Positions 53,489-63,882 of a DNA stretch of 64,000 nt are shown piece after piece. A model generated the notes under the pieces. The model was not told the DNA's origin and ran no database searches. It saw only the letters and a program-made list of their open reading frames with translations. Source of the DNA: Chitinophaga terrae (ex Kim and Jung 2007). Lineage in GTDB: Bacteria; Bacteroidota; Bacteroidia; Chitinophagales; Chitinophagaceae. The stretch spans positions 1-64,000 of the forward strand of contig NZ_FNRL01000024.1 in the NCBI RefSeq assembly GCF_900107795.1. The letters are read 5' to 3'. The translations under genes were made by a program, and so were the position numbers. Positions within the stretch are counted from its first letter, which is position 1. Each line of letters begins with the position of its first letter.

Positions 53489-54394
53489 TTAATCTGCTTT
53501 TCCTGTATTGGAACTATTAGCTTTCGCGGGATACCAGCCGCCACGCTTCATCCATGAAAGCATGGGGGCCAGCCAGTCTTCCGTCGGTTCCCGTTGTACG
53601 AAGCCATGGTCGCCTGTCGGGTAAAGGTGAAGTTCCGCGGGTATACCTACTTTGACCAGGCTTTGATAAAATACAGTACTGTTGTTTACGTTCACTACCT
53701 GGTCGTCGTTGGTATGGGCTATATAAGCCGGTGGGGTGTTATTGTTCACCCATTCTTCGTTGGAGAAGAATTCTATCTTCTCTTTGGAGGGATTAGGTCC
53801 TAAAAGGCTGTTCAGTGAGCCTTCATGTGCGAGCCCTTTTTGCATACTGATAACGGGGTATACCAGTATCATGAAATCGGGGCGTAGGTCTGTTTTTTCG
53901 GGGTTGGGTATCAGCGTTTTAAAGCTATGCGTACCCAGTGTTGCGGCTAGATGTCCTCCTGCAGAATAACCTGCAATTCCTATTTTGTTCTTATCCAGGC
54001 CCCATTCGCTGGCCCGGCTTCTTACCACCCGGATTGCCTGTTCGGCATCCTGCAATGGAGCTATGCTTTTATCTCTCATTTTAGTATCAGATGGGAGACG
54101 ATATTTCAATACAAAAGCGGTTACACCTTTATCGGCGAATGCTTTTGCCACATCCAACCCTTCTTCTTTGAATGCCAGGAAAGCGTATGCGCCTCCCGGG
54201 AAGATAATGATAGCAGTACCGTTGGCTTTACCGGGTGCAGGTTTGAAAATGGTTAGCGTCGGAATATCTTCTGTGGTTAGTTTACCAATACTATTGGGAA
54301 TAGAATCTTTATAAAGGGGGATTTCCTGTTGTGCTTGCAGTGTGCCGGCGGTTCCTAAAATGGCTAATAACAATCCTAATGTTAATACTTTCAT
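53489..54394 (-). CDS. Secreted alpha/beta hydrolase (esterase/lipase)
   Basis: 301 aa with a signal peptide (MKVLTLGLLLAILGTAGTLQAQ). Alpha/beta-hydrolase features: oxyanion region IIIFPGGAYAFLAFKEEG, nucleophile elbow GYSAGGHLAATLG (GxSxG), the acid near IAHTNDDQVVNVNNS, and the catalytic His in LYPTGDHGFVQREP. Closest by eye to acetylxylan-esterase/BD-FAE-like enzymes, which remove acyl groups from plant glycans. No GH genes are adjacent. It diverges from the PepSY-like gene. Confidence 0.9.
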   Translation of the reverse strand: MKVLTLGLLLAILGTAGTLQAQQEIPLYKDSIPNSIGKLTTEDIPTLTIFKPAPGKANGTAIIIFPGGAYAFLAFKEEGLDVAKAFADKGVTAFVLKYRLPSDTKMRDKSIAPLQDAEQAIRVVRSRASEWGLDKNKIGIAGYSAGGHLAATLGTHSFKTLIPNPEKTDLRPDFMILVYPVISMQKGLAHEGSLNSLLGPNPSKEKIEFFSNEEWVNNNTPPAYIAHTNDDQVVNVNNSTVFYQSLVKVGIPAELHLYPTGDHGFVQREPTEDWLAPMLSWMKRGGWYPAKANSSNTGKAD

Positions 54395-54701
54395 GATCTT
54401 TGTTTAAGAAACTGGATTTAAGCATATGAAAGTAGAACAAAGGGCCTGGACGTTTGTTTCACCGAGGTAAAGCGGATCTGCTTAACAACTGATTAACAAA
54501 AACAGCGTTCACGCAACAATTTATCGCCGTTGTTGTAATCATTGTATCGTACAGGTTAAACCTGTTGGAGAAGCGTAGTTACTGACCACGCAGCAAAGCG
54601 GCAACCGGCTGCATGAACAAATGGCAAAGCCAGGCAGGAAACGGGCATAAAACGGCAGGCGGTTAACCCGGTAGAATCATCACTTTTAAATCATCAGGAC
54701 C
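54395..54701. other. Divergent intergenic region (esterase / PepSY-like)
   Basis: 307 nt without an ORF. It contains a perfect palindrome ACAGGTT-A-AACCTGT (54551-54565) and an inverted repeat CAACAA/TTGTTG (about 54514-54536). Both could bind regulators; nothing else is recognised. Confidence 0.4.
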
Positions 54702-55133
54702 ATGAAATACTTTATCTCTTTACTTCTAATCTTACCGGCTTATCTACCCGGGCATTCCCAGGGCAACGACATACCCAACGCCGTTATGAAAACATTCAAA
54801 GCAAAATTCCCTGCCGCTGCCAAAACGGAATGGGAAAGAAAAGGTGATATTTACCAGGCCGAGTTTGAAATCGGGCGAGCGGACCACAAAGCCTGTTTTG
54901 ATGAAACGGGACGCCTCACCATTTACAAAATGGAAATTCCCGTCGCCGAGCTGCCAGTTCCTGTTTTAAAAGCTATCCGGAAACAATACAAAGGATATAC
55001 GATAGACGATGTGGATAAAGTAGATAATAGCGGTAAAATCTATTACCAGGTTGAGTTGGATGGTCGCCCTGCGGATGCAAAGGTGATCTTCTCCCCTGAT
55101 GGCGCTATCCTGAACGATGAGGCTTTCTGGTGA
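54702..55133 (+). CDS. Secreted PepSY-like protein
   Basis: 143 aa with a signal peptide (MKYFISLLLILPAYLPGHSQ). Two tandem PepSY-like halves: NAVMKTFKAKFPAAAKTEWE with YQAEFEIGRADHKACFDETG, and PVLKAIRKQYKGYTIDDVDK with YYQVELDGRPADAKVIFSPD. This is the beta-lactamase-inhibitor-like fold (DUF2874) found in many small Bacteroidota proteins, perhaps a periplasmic inhibitor or binding protein. It stands alone. Confidence 0.85.
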   Translation: MKYFISLLLILPAYLPGHSQGNDIPNAVMKTFKAKFPAAAKTEWERKGDIYQAEFEIGRADHKACFDETGRLTIYKMEIPVAELPVPVLKAIRKQYKGYTIDDVDKVDNSGKIYYQVELDGRPADAKVIFSPDGAILNDEAFW

Positions 55134-55287
55134 ACAGGCTGTTTGCTGAAAGAGGCATGGAATACCCCGGCAGTTTATTACGTAAACGGTTAAGTAAAAA
55201 GTAATGGTTGGGTATTTTAAAAAAATGTTACCGCGCTATTTCCGCAGCGGGCCGCCTTATGTTTATATAACATAAAAAATTCCTCTT

Positions 55288-56253
55288 ATGAAGCGTCACA
55301 CCTATTTACTGGCATTGCTGACACTAGGATTATTCAGCTGCAAAAAAGACCTCACAAATCCAGAAACCAGGTTACCAGAGAACAGCAACAACAGCCTGAT
55401 CACTGCATCTGCACTCACCGTTTCGCTAACTGCATGGATGGGAGCTATTAACGACAACACTTCGTTATCGGCGCTTTCCATTCCCGGCACCCACGACAGC
55501 GGCGCACGTGTAGAACCAGTCAGTGGTACAGCAAAATGCCAGAACCTATCTATCCGTGAACAATTAGACGCCGGTACAAGGTATCTCGACATCCGATGCA
55601 GGCACATTGGAGATGCATTTGCCATTCATCATGGCTCCATCTATCAAAACCTTAACTTCAATGATGTAATAACTGCCTGTTACGATTTCCTTGCAACCAA
55701 TCCTACGGAAACCATTATCATGAGCGTCAAAGAAGAGTACGACCCAAGCAACAACACCCGGTCGTTTGAGCAAACCTTCGATAGCTACACACAGGCTAAT
55801 CCCAGCAAATGGGTACTGGGCGCTACTATCCCAACCCTGGGTTCCGTAAGGGGAAAAATTGTGCTGCTCCGCAGGTTCGGCGCCAGCAATACTCCAAAGG
55901 GTATTGATGCCACCAACTGGGCCGACAACACTACTTTTTCCATCAATAACGGCAACGCCAATCTGAGGGTACAGGATCAGTACGTGGTTCCTGACAATAA
56001 CGGAAAGTGGACAAGCATTACTAACTTACTTTCAGAAGCCTACAGCGGTAGTTCTTCTGTACTTTACCTTAACTACACCAGCGGATATAAATCCCTGATC
56101 TTTGGCATTCCGAGTATCACTACCGTATCAAATGCGATCAATCCAAAGACTGATACTTATTTTACTACCAACACTCATGGCAGGTATGGAGTTATACCGA
56201 TGGATTTCGCCACAGCCAGCAGGAATACCCTTATCATTAATACAAACTTCTAG
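55288..56253 (+). CDS. Lipoprotein with phosphatidylinositol-specific phospholipase C domain
   Basis: 321 aa; the signal ends LTLGLFSC with lipidation at Cys18. The PI-PLC X domain has ALSIPGTHDSGARVE (first catalytic His), RYLDIRCRHIGDAFAIHHGS (Asp, Arg and the second catalytic His) and TIIMSVKEEYDPS. Length agrees with bacterial single-domain PI-PLCs (about 300 aa). It would cleave phosphatidylinositol or glycosyl-PI head groups outside the cell. Such an enzyme in a non-pathogen may act on eukaryotic prey or host lipids (inference). It converges on mnhG. Confidence 0.9.
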   Translation: MKRHTYLLALLTLGLFSCKKDLTNPETRLPENSNNSLITASALTVSLTAWMGAINDNTSLSALSIPGTHDSGARVEPVSGTAKCQNLSIREQLDAGTRYLDIRCRHIGDAFAIHHGSIYQNLNFNDVITACYDFLATNPTETIIMSVKEEYDPSNNTRSFEQTFDSYTQANPSKWVLGATIPTLGSVRGKIVLLRRFGASNTPKGIDATNWADNTTFSINNGNANLRVQDQYVVPDNNGKWTSITNLLSEAYSGSSSVLYLNYTSGYKSLIFGIPSITTVSNAINPKTDTYFTTNTHGRYGVIPMDFATASRNTLIINTNF

Positions 56254-56295
56254 CTGGCGATACTGATAATTTCTGGTTTCTGATCATAGGTCTTT

Positions 56296-56315
56296 GGGCG
56301 GGGGCAACCCCGCCC
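56296..56315. terminator. GC-rich hairpin between the PI-PLC gene and mnhG
   Basis: An 8-bp stem GGGCGGGG/CCCCGCCC with a GCAA tetraloop lies between two converging genes. There is no clear T-run in either direction, so termination strength is uncertain. Confidence 0.45.
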
Positions 56316-56328
56316 TTACAGCAAAAGG

Positions 56329-56697
56329 TCATTGTTTCTCCCCTTCCTCACTTTCCAACTGGTGCGTCTGGTCGTTATACTTTCCTTTCAGTTCGTCTAC
56401 CACCGAATGCTTCCAAAGCCTTGTTCCTATCAGGTAAGCCGCCCTTCCGATCATATGTCCTGCTACCGGGGCCGTTAATACCAGGAAGAAGATGATAGCC
56501 AGTACCTTGGTACTGATAGAAACGTCTGCAAAGAAAACAGCGGCTGCAGCCAGCAACAAACCTATACCCAACGTAGCTGCTTTGATAGTGACAGACAATT
56601 GCAGGTAGAAGTCCGGCATTCTTGCTATCCCGATTGCCGCAATCAACACCACTATCGATCCAACGGTACATAAAAACATGATTAATATATCACTCAT
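56329..56697 (-). CDS. mnhG: Mrp Na+/H+ antiporter subunit G
   Basis: 122-aa membrane protein with three helices, last gene of the operon. Family features: GIARMPDFYLQLSVTIKAAT and FFLVLTAPVAGHMIGRAAYL. The C-terminal tail is hydrophilic. Mrp subunits A-G assemble into one membrane complex that expels Na+ or Li+ in exchange for H+. It overlaps mnhF by 8 nt. Confidence 0.93.
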   Translation of the reverse strand: MSDILIMFLCTVGSIVVLIAAIGIARMPDFYLQLSVTIKAATLGIGLLLAAAAVFFADVSISTKVLAIIFFLVLTAPVAGHMIGRAAYLIGTRLWKHSVVDELKGKYNDQTHQLESEEGEKQ

Positions 56698-56965
56698 TCT
56701 CTTTCTTTTTTTCCAGGTAATAAGAAAATGCTATCGTTCCCAAAAATGCGATCAGCGCCAGTATCATCGCATCGTCCAGGAACGTGGATTGCCCCGTCTG
56801 GATACTGTAGATGGTAATGATCCCTATACCGATGGTGATCAGCAGATCCAGCGCTATTACCCTGTTCACAATGGCAGGCCCTTTGAAAAAGCGGTATGCT
56901 ACCAGCAGCACAGCCAGCAACAGGATAGGCAATACAACATATGTCAAATATTCGTTCAGGTTCAT
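56690..56965 (-). CDS. mnhF: Mrp Na+/H+ antiporter subunit F
   Basis: 91-aa protein with three helices. KGPAIVNRVIALDLL and the acid-containing helix ITIYSIQTGQSTFLDDAMIL are typical of MrpF. Overlaps mnhE by 4 nt (ATGA-type coupling) and mnhG by 8 nt. Confidence 0.92.
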   Translation of the reverse strand: MNLNEYLTYVVLPILLLAVLLVAYRFFKGPAIVNRVIALDLLITIGIGIITIYSIQTGQSTFLDDAMILALIAFLGTIAFSYYLEKKKENE

Positions 56966-57438
56966 CGTAAAATATCTAGCAAACGTTTTTCCAATCCTCC
57001 TTTGATCTGTTGGATAAAGGCGTCTTTATCTTCCAGGTACATCACATGTATATAAACAACTTTTTTGTCATCGCTTACATCCAGTATCAGGGTACCCGGG
57101 GTCAGGGAAATAAGGTTAGTAAAGAAAGTGATCTCCAGGTTTGTTCTTGCATCCAGCGGGTATTTTACAATTCCAGGCTTCATGAAGAAGCGGGGCGTGA
57201 TCACATCATACGCCACATGCAGGTTAGCTTTCAGCATCTCATAAATGAAAAAGAAAATAAAGCTGATGATCGCCGGCACACGGGTAAAATATCTCTTGGA
57301 GTCATCTTCTTCTCCCACTATCCACAATATCACATAACTCAAAATAAACCCAAATGCAAAATTCACTACTACCAGTTCCCCTGTTAGCATAACCCAAATG
57401 AGGGTGAGCATAATATTTAATAGAAATTGTTTTATCAT
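56962..57438 (-). CDS. mnhE: Mrp Na+/H+ antiporter subunit E
   Basis: 158-aa subunit with two to three N-terminal helices and a soluble C-terminal domain (FFTNLISLTPGTLILDVSDD, KKVVYIHVMYLEDKDAFIQQ). MrpE supports complex assembly and full activity. It follows mnhD after 2 nt. Confidence 0.92.
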   Translation of the reverse strand: MIKQFLLNIMLTLIWVMLTGELVVVNFAFGFILSYVILWIVGEEDDSKRYFTRVPAIISFIFFFIYEMLKANLHVAYDVITPRFFMKPGIVKYPLDARTNLEITFFTNLISLTPGTLILDVSDDKKVVYIHVMYLEDKDAFIQQIKGGLEKRLLDILR

Positions 57439-57440
57439 GC

Positions 57441-58973
57441 CTATTCACTTTGAGGTGTTTTAACTGCATCTGCTCCCAGCACCGCCTGTATATATGGTTC
57501 GGGGTGCAGCAGGTCGTTCGCTATCCTTTCAGATAATACATTGATACGTTGCGCAAAAAATCCTATATACAACGAAAGAACCGCCAGGAATACAACAGGG
57601 GTTATCAGCATTCCCCGCTTCTTCCAGTTCATTCCACTAAAATCATCTGTCAGCTTATTTTCCATCTCCTGTCCCTTCTTCCAAAACACATCTCCCCACA
57701 TCTTCGCCATCACGTACAGGGTAACAAGACTCGCTATTATCATAGCTGCCAACAGGTACCAGGCGCCTGTCGTAAATGTTTCCCTGAATAAATAGATCTT
57801 AGGCCAGAATCCCGACAACGGCGGAATCCCCACCAACGAGAAAAAAACAACCGAGAACAACAACGATAAGCGCGGGTAATCTTCGTACATCCCTCCCAGT
57901 TCGTCCATGTTCATAGTGCCTCTTATTTTATAGATCAGGCCACTCACGAGGAAAAGGTTTGTTTTAACAATGATGTCATGCACCAGGTAGAATACCGTTC
58001 CGGCCAGCGCCAACCTGGTATACATTCCAATTCCTCCGAGCAGGAAGCCGATATGACAAACGATCAGGTAAGAGAACATCATTCTCATATTCCTTTTTGT
58101 AAGCGCGCCGAAAGCGCCTGTTAAGAGCGTGAGGCTCGCTATTACCAGGAAAACCTGTTTAGTGAAAGGGTCTGGTACAAATATCAGCGTATATACCCGG
58201 ATGAGCGCATAGATCCCAACTTTTGTCAGCAATCCGCCAAAAATAGCGGCAATGGCCGATGGCGGGGTATGGTAAGAAGAAGGCAACCAGAAATACAGCG
58301 GGAAAACAGCCGATTTAATACCGAACCCGATAAAGAAGAGCAGCCCTGTTATCTCTACCAATCCCTTATTGGGAATGGCCGACATTTTCAGCGACAGATC
58401 CGCCATGTTCAGGCTGCCTGTCAAGCCATAGAGGATCGCTATTGCTGTCAGGAACATAACGGATGCCAGGAGGTTCAATGTTACATATTTGATCCCTCCT
58501 TCTACCTGCGGTTTTCTTCCTCCCAATGTCATCAACACAAAAGATGAGATGATGATCACTTCAAACCAGACATACAGGTTAAAGATATCTCCCGCCAGGA
58601 AAGCCCCGTTCAAACCCAGCAACAAGAAATGAAAGATGGGAAAGAAACCGTATTGAATACGTTGCCTGCTGATGCCAACCGTTGAATAAACGCAAACGGC
58701 CAGGCCTGTGAATCCCGTTAACAGGATCATGGTGCTGCTGAAAACATCTGCAACAAAAGTGATCCCGAACGGAGCCTGCCAGTTGCCCGCCTGCATGGTC
58801 AGGTAACCGGCCCTGTAAGTTTTGATAAAAAGACCTACGCTCAGGCCCATTACCGCCAGGCTGCCCAGTACGCTGATGATGCGCTGCGTATTCACCTTAC
58901 GCCAGAAAAATATCAGGAGTACGGCTGTAAACATATGTCCTATGATCGGTAGAATTAAATAACGGTCTGTCAT
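57441..58973 (-). CDS. mnhD: Mrp Na+/H+ antiporter subunit D
   Basis: 510-aa proton-channel-like subunit related to complex I NuoN/M, with about fourteen helices. Conserved segments: ALNGAFLAGDIFNLYVWFEV (key Glu), GFGIKSAVFPLYFWLPSSYH with the conserved Lys, SAIAAIFGGLLTKVGIYALI and LSGLIYKIRG. It is one of the two antiporter-like channels with MnhA. Overlaps mnhC by 4 nt. Confidence 0.95.
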   Translation of the reverse strand: MTDRYLILPIIGHMFTAVLLIFFWRKVNTQRIISVLGSLAVMGLSVGLFIKTYRAGYLTMQAGNWQAPFGITFVADVFSSTMILLTGFTGLAVCVYSTVGISRQRIQYGFFPIFHFLLLGLNGAFLAGDIFNLYVWFEVIIISSFVLMTLGGRKPQVEGGIKYVTLNLLASVMFLTAIAILYGLTGSLNMADLSLKMSAIPNKGLVEITGLLFFIGFGIKSAVFPLYFWLPSSYHTPPSAIAAIFGGLLTKVGIYALIRVYTLIFVPDPFTKQVFLVIASLTLLTGAFGALTKRNMRMMFSYLIVCHIGFLLGGIGMYTRLALAGTVFYLVHDIIVKTNLFLVSGLIYKIRGTMNMDELGGMYEDYPRLSLLFSVVFFSLVGIPPLSGFWPKIYLFRETFTTGAWYLLAAMIIASLVTLYVMAKMWGDVFWKKGQEMENKLTDDFSGMNWKKRGMLITPVVFLAVLSLYIGFFAQRINVLSERIANDLLHPEPYIQAVLGADAVKTPQSE

Positions 58974-59323
58974 ATACTGGTGTCCGGTGTATTAAGGTCG
59001 TTCAGGTCGTCTGTCTGGATCAATGCGTGCACCCGTTTCAGTAATACGATGGCAAACGCCTGCAAACCGAAACTGATAACAATAGCCGTAAGAATAAGCG
59101 ACTGCGGCACCGGATCGGCATACACGCCCGTGAGCACCTTGTCGGTTTCCCCGATAATTGGAGGCTTTCCGCGGGTGATCCCTCCCAACAAAAAGATCAG
59201 CATATTAGCGCCGTTGCCAAGTAAAATGAGACCTATCAGGAGTTTCACCATACTTCGCCTCAGCATCATAAAAATGCCGGTTGCGTAAAGTATCCCTATC
59301 AATATCAATAACAGCAATTCCAT
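58970..59323 (-). CDS. mnhC: Mrp Na+/H+ antiporter subunit C
   Basis: 117-aa NuoK-like subunit with three helices. RRSMVKLLIGLILLGNGANM and DPVPQSLILTAIVISFGLQA are diagnostic. It starts 2 nt after mnhB and overlaps mnhD. Confidence 0.94.
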   Translation of the reverse strand: MELLLLILIGILYATGIFMMLRRSMVKLLIGLILLGNGANMLIFLLGGITRGKPPIIGETDKVLTGVYADPVPQSLILTAIVISFGLQAFAIVLLKRVHALIQTDDLNDLNTPDTSI

Positions 59324-59325
59324 AA

Positions 59326-59739
59326 CTATAAAATGGTTTCCGAGATGGTGAACAGAATGGTAAGCGCAATGCCTATTACCACGAAGAAAACTCCGATATC
59401 AAAAAACAACGGAGTGCCCAACAACCCTATTATCGGTATGTGGATGGACAGCCATTCCGCACTCATAAAAGGTTTGCCGGCAAACATCGGCGCCAGGCCG
59501 CTTAACAGCGAAATAGCCAGGCCTGTAGGGATGAAAGCCCCCGGAGGATACCTTAACAACTTCCTCGTGCTCTGCAATCCATTTGCGAACGCATGCAACA
59601 CGAAAGCGATACTCGCAATCAATCCGCCTACAAAACCACCGCCCGGTTTATAATGCCCCCTGAAGAGGATAAACACCGCGAACAGCAGCAGCAAGGGTAA
59701 CAGGTAGTTCGAAGCGGTTTTCAGGATAATGCTTTTCAT
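59326..59739 (-). CDS. mnhB: Mrp Na+/H+ antiporter subunit B
   Basis: 137-aa subunit with four helices. It carries FRGHYKPGGGFVGGLIASIA, the MnhB signature, and a C-terminal helix (FFVVIGIALTILFTISE). It lies 3 nt after mnhA. Confidence 0.94.
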   Translation of the reverse strand: MKSIILKTASNYLLPLLLLFAVFILFRGHYKPGGGFVGGLIASIAFVLHAFANGLQSTRKLLRYPPGAFIPTGLAISLLSGLAPMFAGKPFMSAEWLSIHIPIIGLLGTPLFFDIGVFFVVIGIALTILFTISETIL

Positions 59740-59742
59740 AAT

Positions 59743-62049
<2,307 letters not shown>

Positions 62050-62193
62050 ATCGATGTTTTTGGTGCTTTGATAAATATAACGAAAGACTTGCAGAGTGCC
62101 ATAAAAACGCAGTAAAAAGGCGGAGTTCTCCGGGCAAGCATCTATCTTTATACCTTTTAAACAGAATTTAGTTGTAAAAGACTGCTAACAAAA

Positions 62194-62658
62194 ATGTATC
62201 CTATCTTATTGGCTATCCACTCGCTTGTCCGCTGGCTGGTAGTTATAACGCTTATATTGTCAATATTCCGTGCATATGCTGGCTGGAAGAACCGGAAAAC
62301 TTTTTCCCAAAAAGATGAAAGTTTGCTACGTATGACCGTTGGAGTTGCACAACTGCAAATGCTGATCGGTATTGTATTATATTTTGTCAGCCCACTTGTC
62401 CGATATTTTTTCGGTCACCTGAGCAAGGCTATCAAACTACGGGAAATAAGATTTTTCGGGTTGGAACACAGTACTATGATGATCACCTCCGTTATACTGA
62501 TCACAATAGGGGCGGGCTTATCGGCGAAACGTACGGATGATGCGCAGCGATTCCGCACCATCGCCATATGGTTCACCATTGCCTTCATCATTTTGTTCTT
62601 TTCTATTCCATGGCAGTTTTCACCGTTCACACACCGGCCTTTATTCAGATCTTTCTAA
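62194..62658 (+). CDS. Four-helix membrane protein of unknown function
   Basis: 154 aa with four hydrophobic helices and conserved-looking His residues at the membrane surfaces (HSLVRWL at residues 9-15, and FGLEHSTMM), a pattern that can bind heme as in small cytochrome b-type proteins. No family name is certain. A -7-like TATCTTTA (62143-62150) precedes it. The Crp/Fnr regulator follows 14 nt after its stop, so they may be co-transcribed. Confidence 0.7.
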   Translation: MYPILLAIHSLVRWLVVITLILSIFRAYAGWKNRKTFSQKDESLLRMTVGVAQLQMLIGIVLYFVSPLVRYFFGHLSKAIKLREIRFFGLEHSTMMITSVILITIGAGLSAKRTDDAQRFRTIAIWFTIAFIILFFSIPWQFSPFTHRPLFRSF

Positions 62659-62672
62659 TCCCGTTTTAATCT

Positions 62673-63242
62673 ATGGAGCAGATATTCGACAAGTTATTGC
62701 CTTACGGAACGCTGTCTGATTCCAGCAAACAGGCATTCTTAGCTATAATGCAGGAAAGAACTGTCAGGAAACATGAGTTCTTCCTGCAGGAGGGCCAGTT
62801 GCCCAGGAATGCCGCCTTTGTGATCAAAGGATTATTCTCGCAGTATTTTACGGATGATGAAGGAAATATTGTTATAAAAAAATTCTTCGCAGAAAATGCT
62901 TTCATGGCTTCCATCAGCGCCTTGTTGACTAACCAGCCCAGTTTACTTAGTATGAAGGCGTTAGAAACAAGCAGGATATATGAATTTGATTTCCAGGTGT
63001 TCAGGGAACTGATGGAACAGCGTTCAGACCTCTTCAAACTTTATACCTGCTATATAGAGCAGCATTGGATCATTGAGAAAGAACCGCTGGAAGTTGCGTT
63101 CAGGAAAGACAGCGCGGCAACCAGGTATACGGAGTTTGTTAGAAATAATCCTCATTTGATCTCCCGTTTGAAACAACATGAAATAGCTTCGTTCCTGGGA
63201 ATTACTCCAACCCAGTTAAGCAGGCTCAAACTCAATCTCTGA
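62673..63242 (+). CDS. Crp/Fnr family transcriptional regulator
   Basis: 189 aa. The N-terminal cyclic-nucleotide-binding-type beta roll has KHEFFLQEGQLPRNAAFVIK and GLFSQYFTDDEGNIVIKKFF. The long dimerisation helix spans about 110-140. The C-terminal helix-turn-helix is LKQHEIASFLGITPTQLSRL, shorter than in E. coli Crp. No Fe-S cysteine set, so it is not a true FNR. Two palindromes directly downstream, before the cupin gene, are candidate binding sites. Confidence 0.9.
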   Translation: MEQIFDKLLPYGTLSDSSKQAFLAIMQERTVRKHEFFLQEGQLPRNAAFVIKGLFSQYFTDDEGNIVIKKFFAENAFMASISALLTNQPSLLSMKALETSRIYEFDFQVFRELMEQRSDLFKLYTCYIEQHWIIEKEPLEVAFRKDSAATRYTEFVRNNPHLISRLKQHEIASFLGITPTQLSRLKLNL

Positions 63243-63248
63243 AATCTC

Positions 63249-63304
63249 AACATTTGTAAATGTTTTGGAGATCGGGGTCAGCGAACTTTGATCCCGGAAT
63301 CAAA
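63249..63304 (+). promoter_or_regulatory. Two palindromes between the Crp/Fnr gene and the cupin gene
   Basis: AACATTTGTAAATGTT (63249-63264) is a perfect palindrome. TTTGAT-CCCGGA-ATCAAA (63287-63304) is a perfect inverted repeat with a 6-nt centre, Crp/Fnr-like in size. The cupin ATG is 11 nt after the second. Either could be the target of the adjacent regulator. Confidence 0.5.
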
Positions 63305-63315
63305 ACATTATAGAA

Positions 63316-63825
63316 ATGGAAACAAGTTACCTGAAAGATAACCTGAATGGCATTCCCACGATTGTGGAGCCGGCAGCAGGAGAGAAACTGGGCGTTGCCG
63401 GTACTGCTGCGCAGATAGTACTGAAACTGACCAGCGATATCACCAAAGACCAGTTTGGGCTGTATGAAATAACCCTTCCGCCGGGAGTTGTTGGAGCGCA
63501 GTTGCATTACCACAGGTTTATGGATGAAACCTTTATTGTAAAAAAGGGGCAGCTGACCGTGCAGCTTAACGACCGCTCTGTTCAACTGGCCGAAGGAGGC
63601 ATTGCATTTGCGCCCCGGTTCACTCCACATGGTTTTTCAAATACCTCGTCTGCGCCGGTAACGCTATATCTCTTATTCAATCCTGGCCAGCAGCGGGAAG
63701 GGTTCTTCAAAGGATTGCAGGAGATACTCAGTGCGCAACCGGTGAACCCGGAGCTTTTCCTGCAATTATACCAGAAGTACGACAGCTTCCCGGTAGATGT
63801 GCATAATATGTTGCCGAAACAATAA
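63316..63825 (+). CDS. Cupin domain protein
   Basis: 169 aa with one cupin_2 domain. Motif 1 is PGVVGAQLHYHRFMDETFIV with metal-binding His residues and Glu, and motif 2 is EGGIAFAPRFTPHGFSN with a His. The fold suggests a metal-dependent dioxygenase or isomerase, or a small-molecule binder; the substrate is unknown. It is probably under control of the neighbouring Crp/Fnr regulator. A bidirectional terminator follows 5 nt after the stop. Confidence 0.88.
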   Translation: METSYLKDNLNGIPTIVEPAAGEKLGVAGTAAQIVLKLTSDITKDQFGLYEITLPPGVVGAQLHYHRFMDETFIVKKGQLTVQLNDRSVQLAEGGIAFAPRFTPHGFSNTSSAPVTLYLLFNPGQQREGFFKGLQEILSAQPVNPELFLQLYQKYDSFPVDVHNMLPKQ

Positions 63826-63829
63826 CAAG

Positions 63830-63880
63830 AACAGGGGTTGTATCAAAGCAGCAGCCTTACTTCAATACAACCCTTGTTTA
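63830..63880. terminator. Bidirectional terminator after the cupin gene
   Basis: A 14-bp stem (63830-63843 with 63865-63878, one G-T pair; GGTTGTAT core) with a 21-nt loop lies between two converging genes. The T-run is short on the plus strand. Confidence 0.75.
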
Positions 63881-63882
63881 TT

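Noticed and set aside
54609-54621. Third LacI-type operator (GCAACCGGCTGC) before the PepSY-like gene
   Set aside because: One core mismatch and none of the TTTTA/TAAAA flanks that the two accepted sites share.
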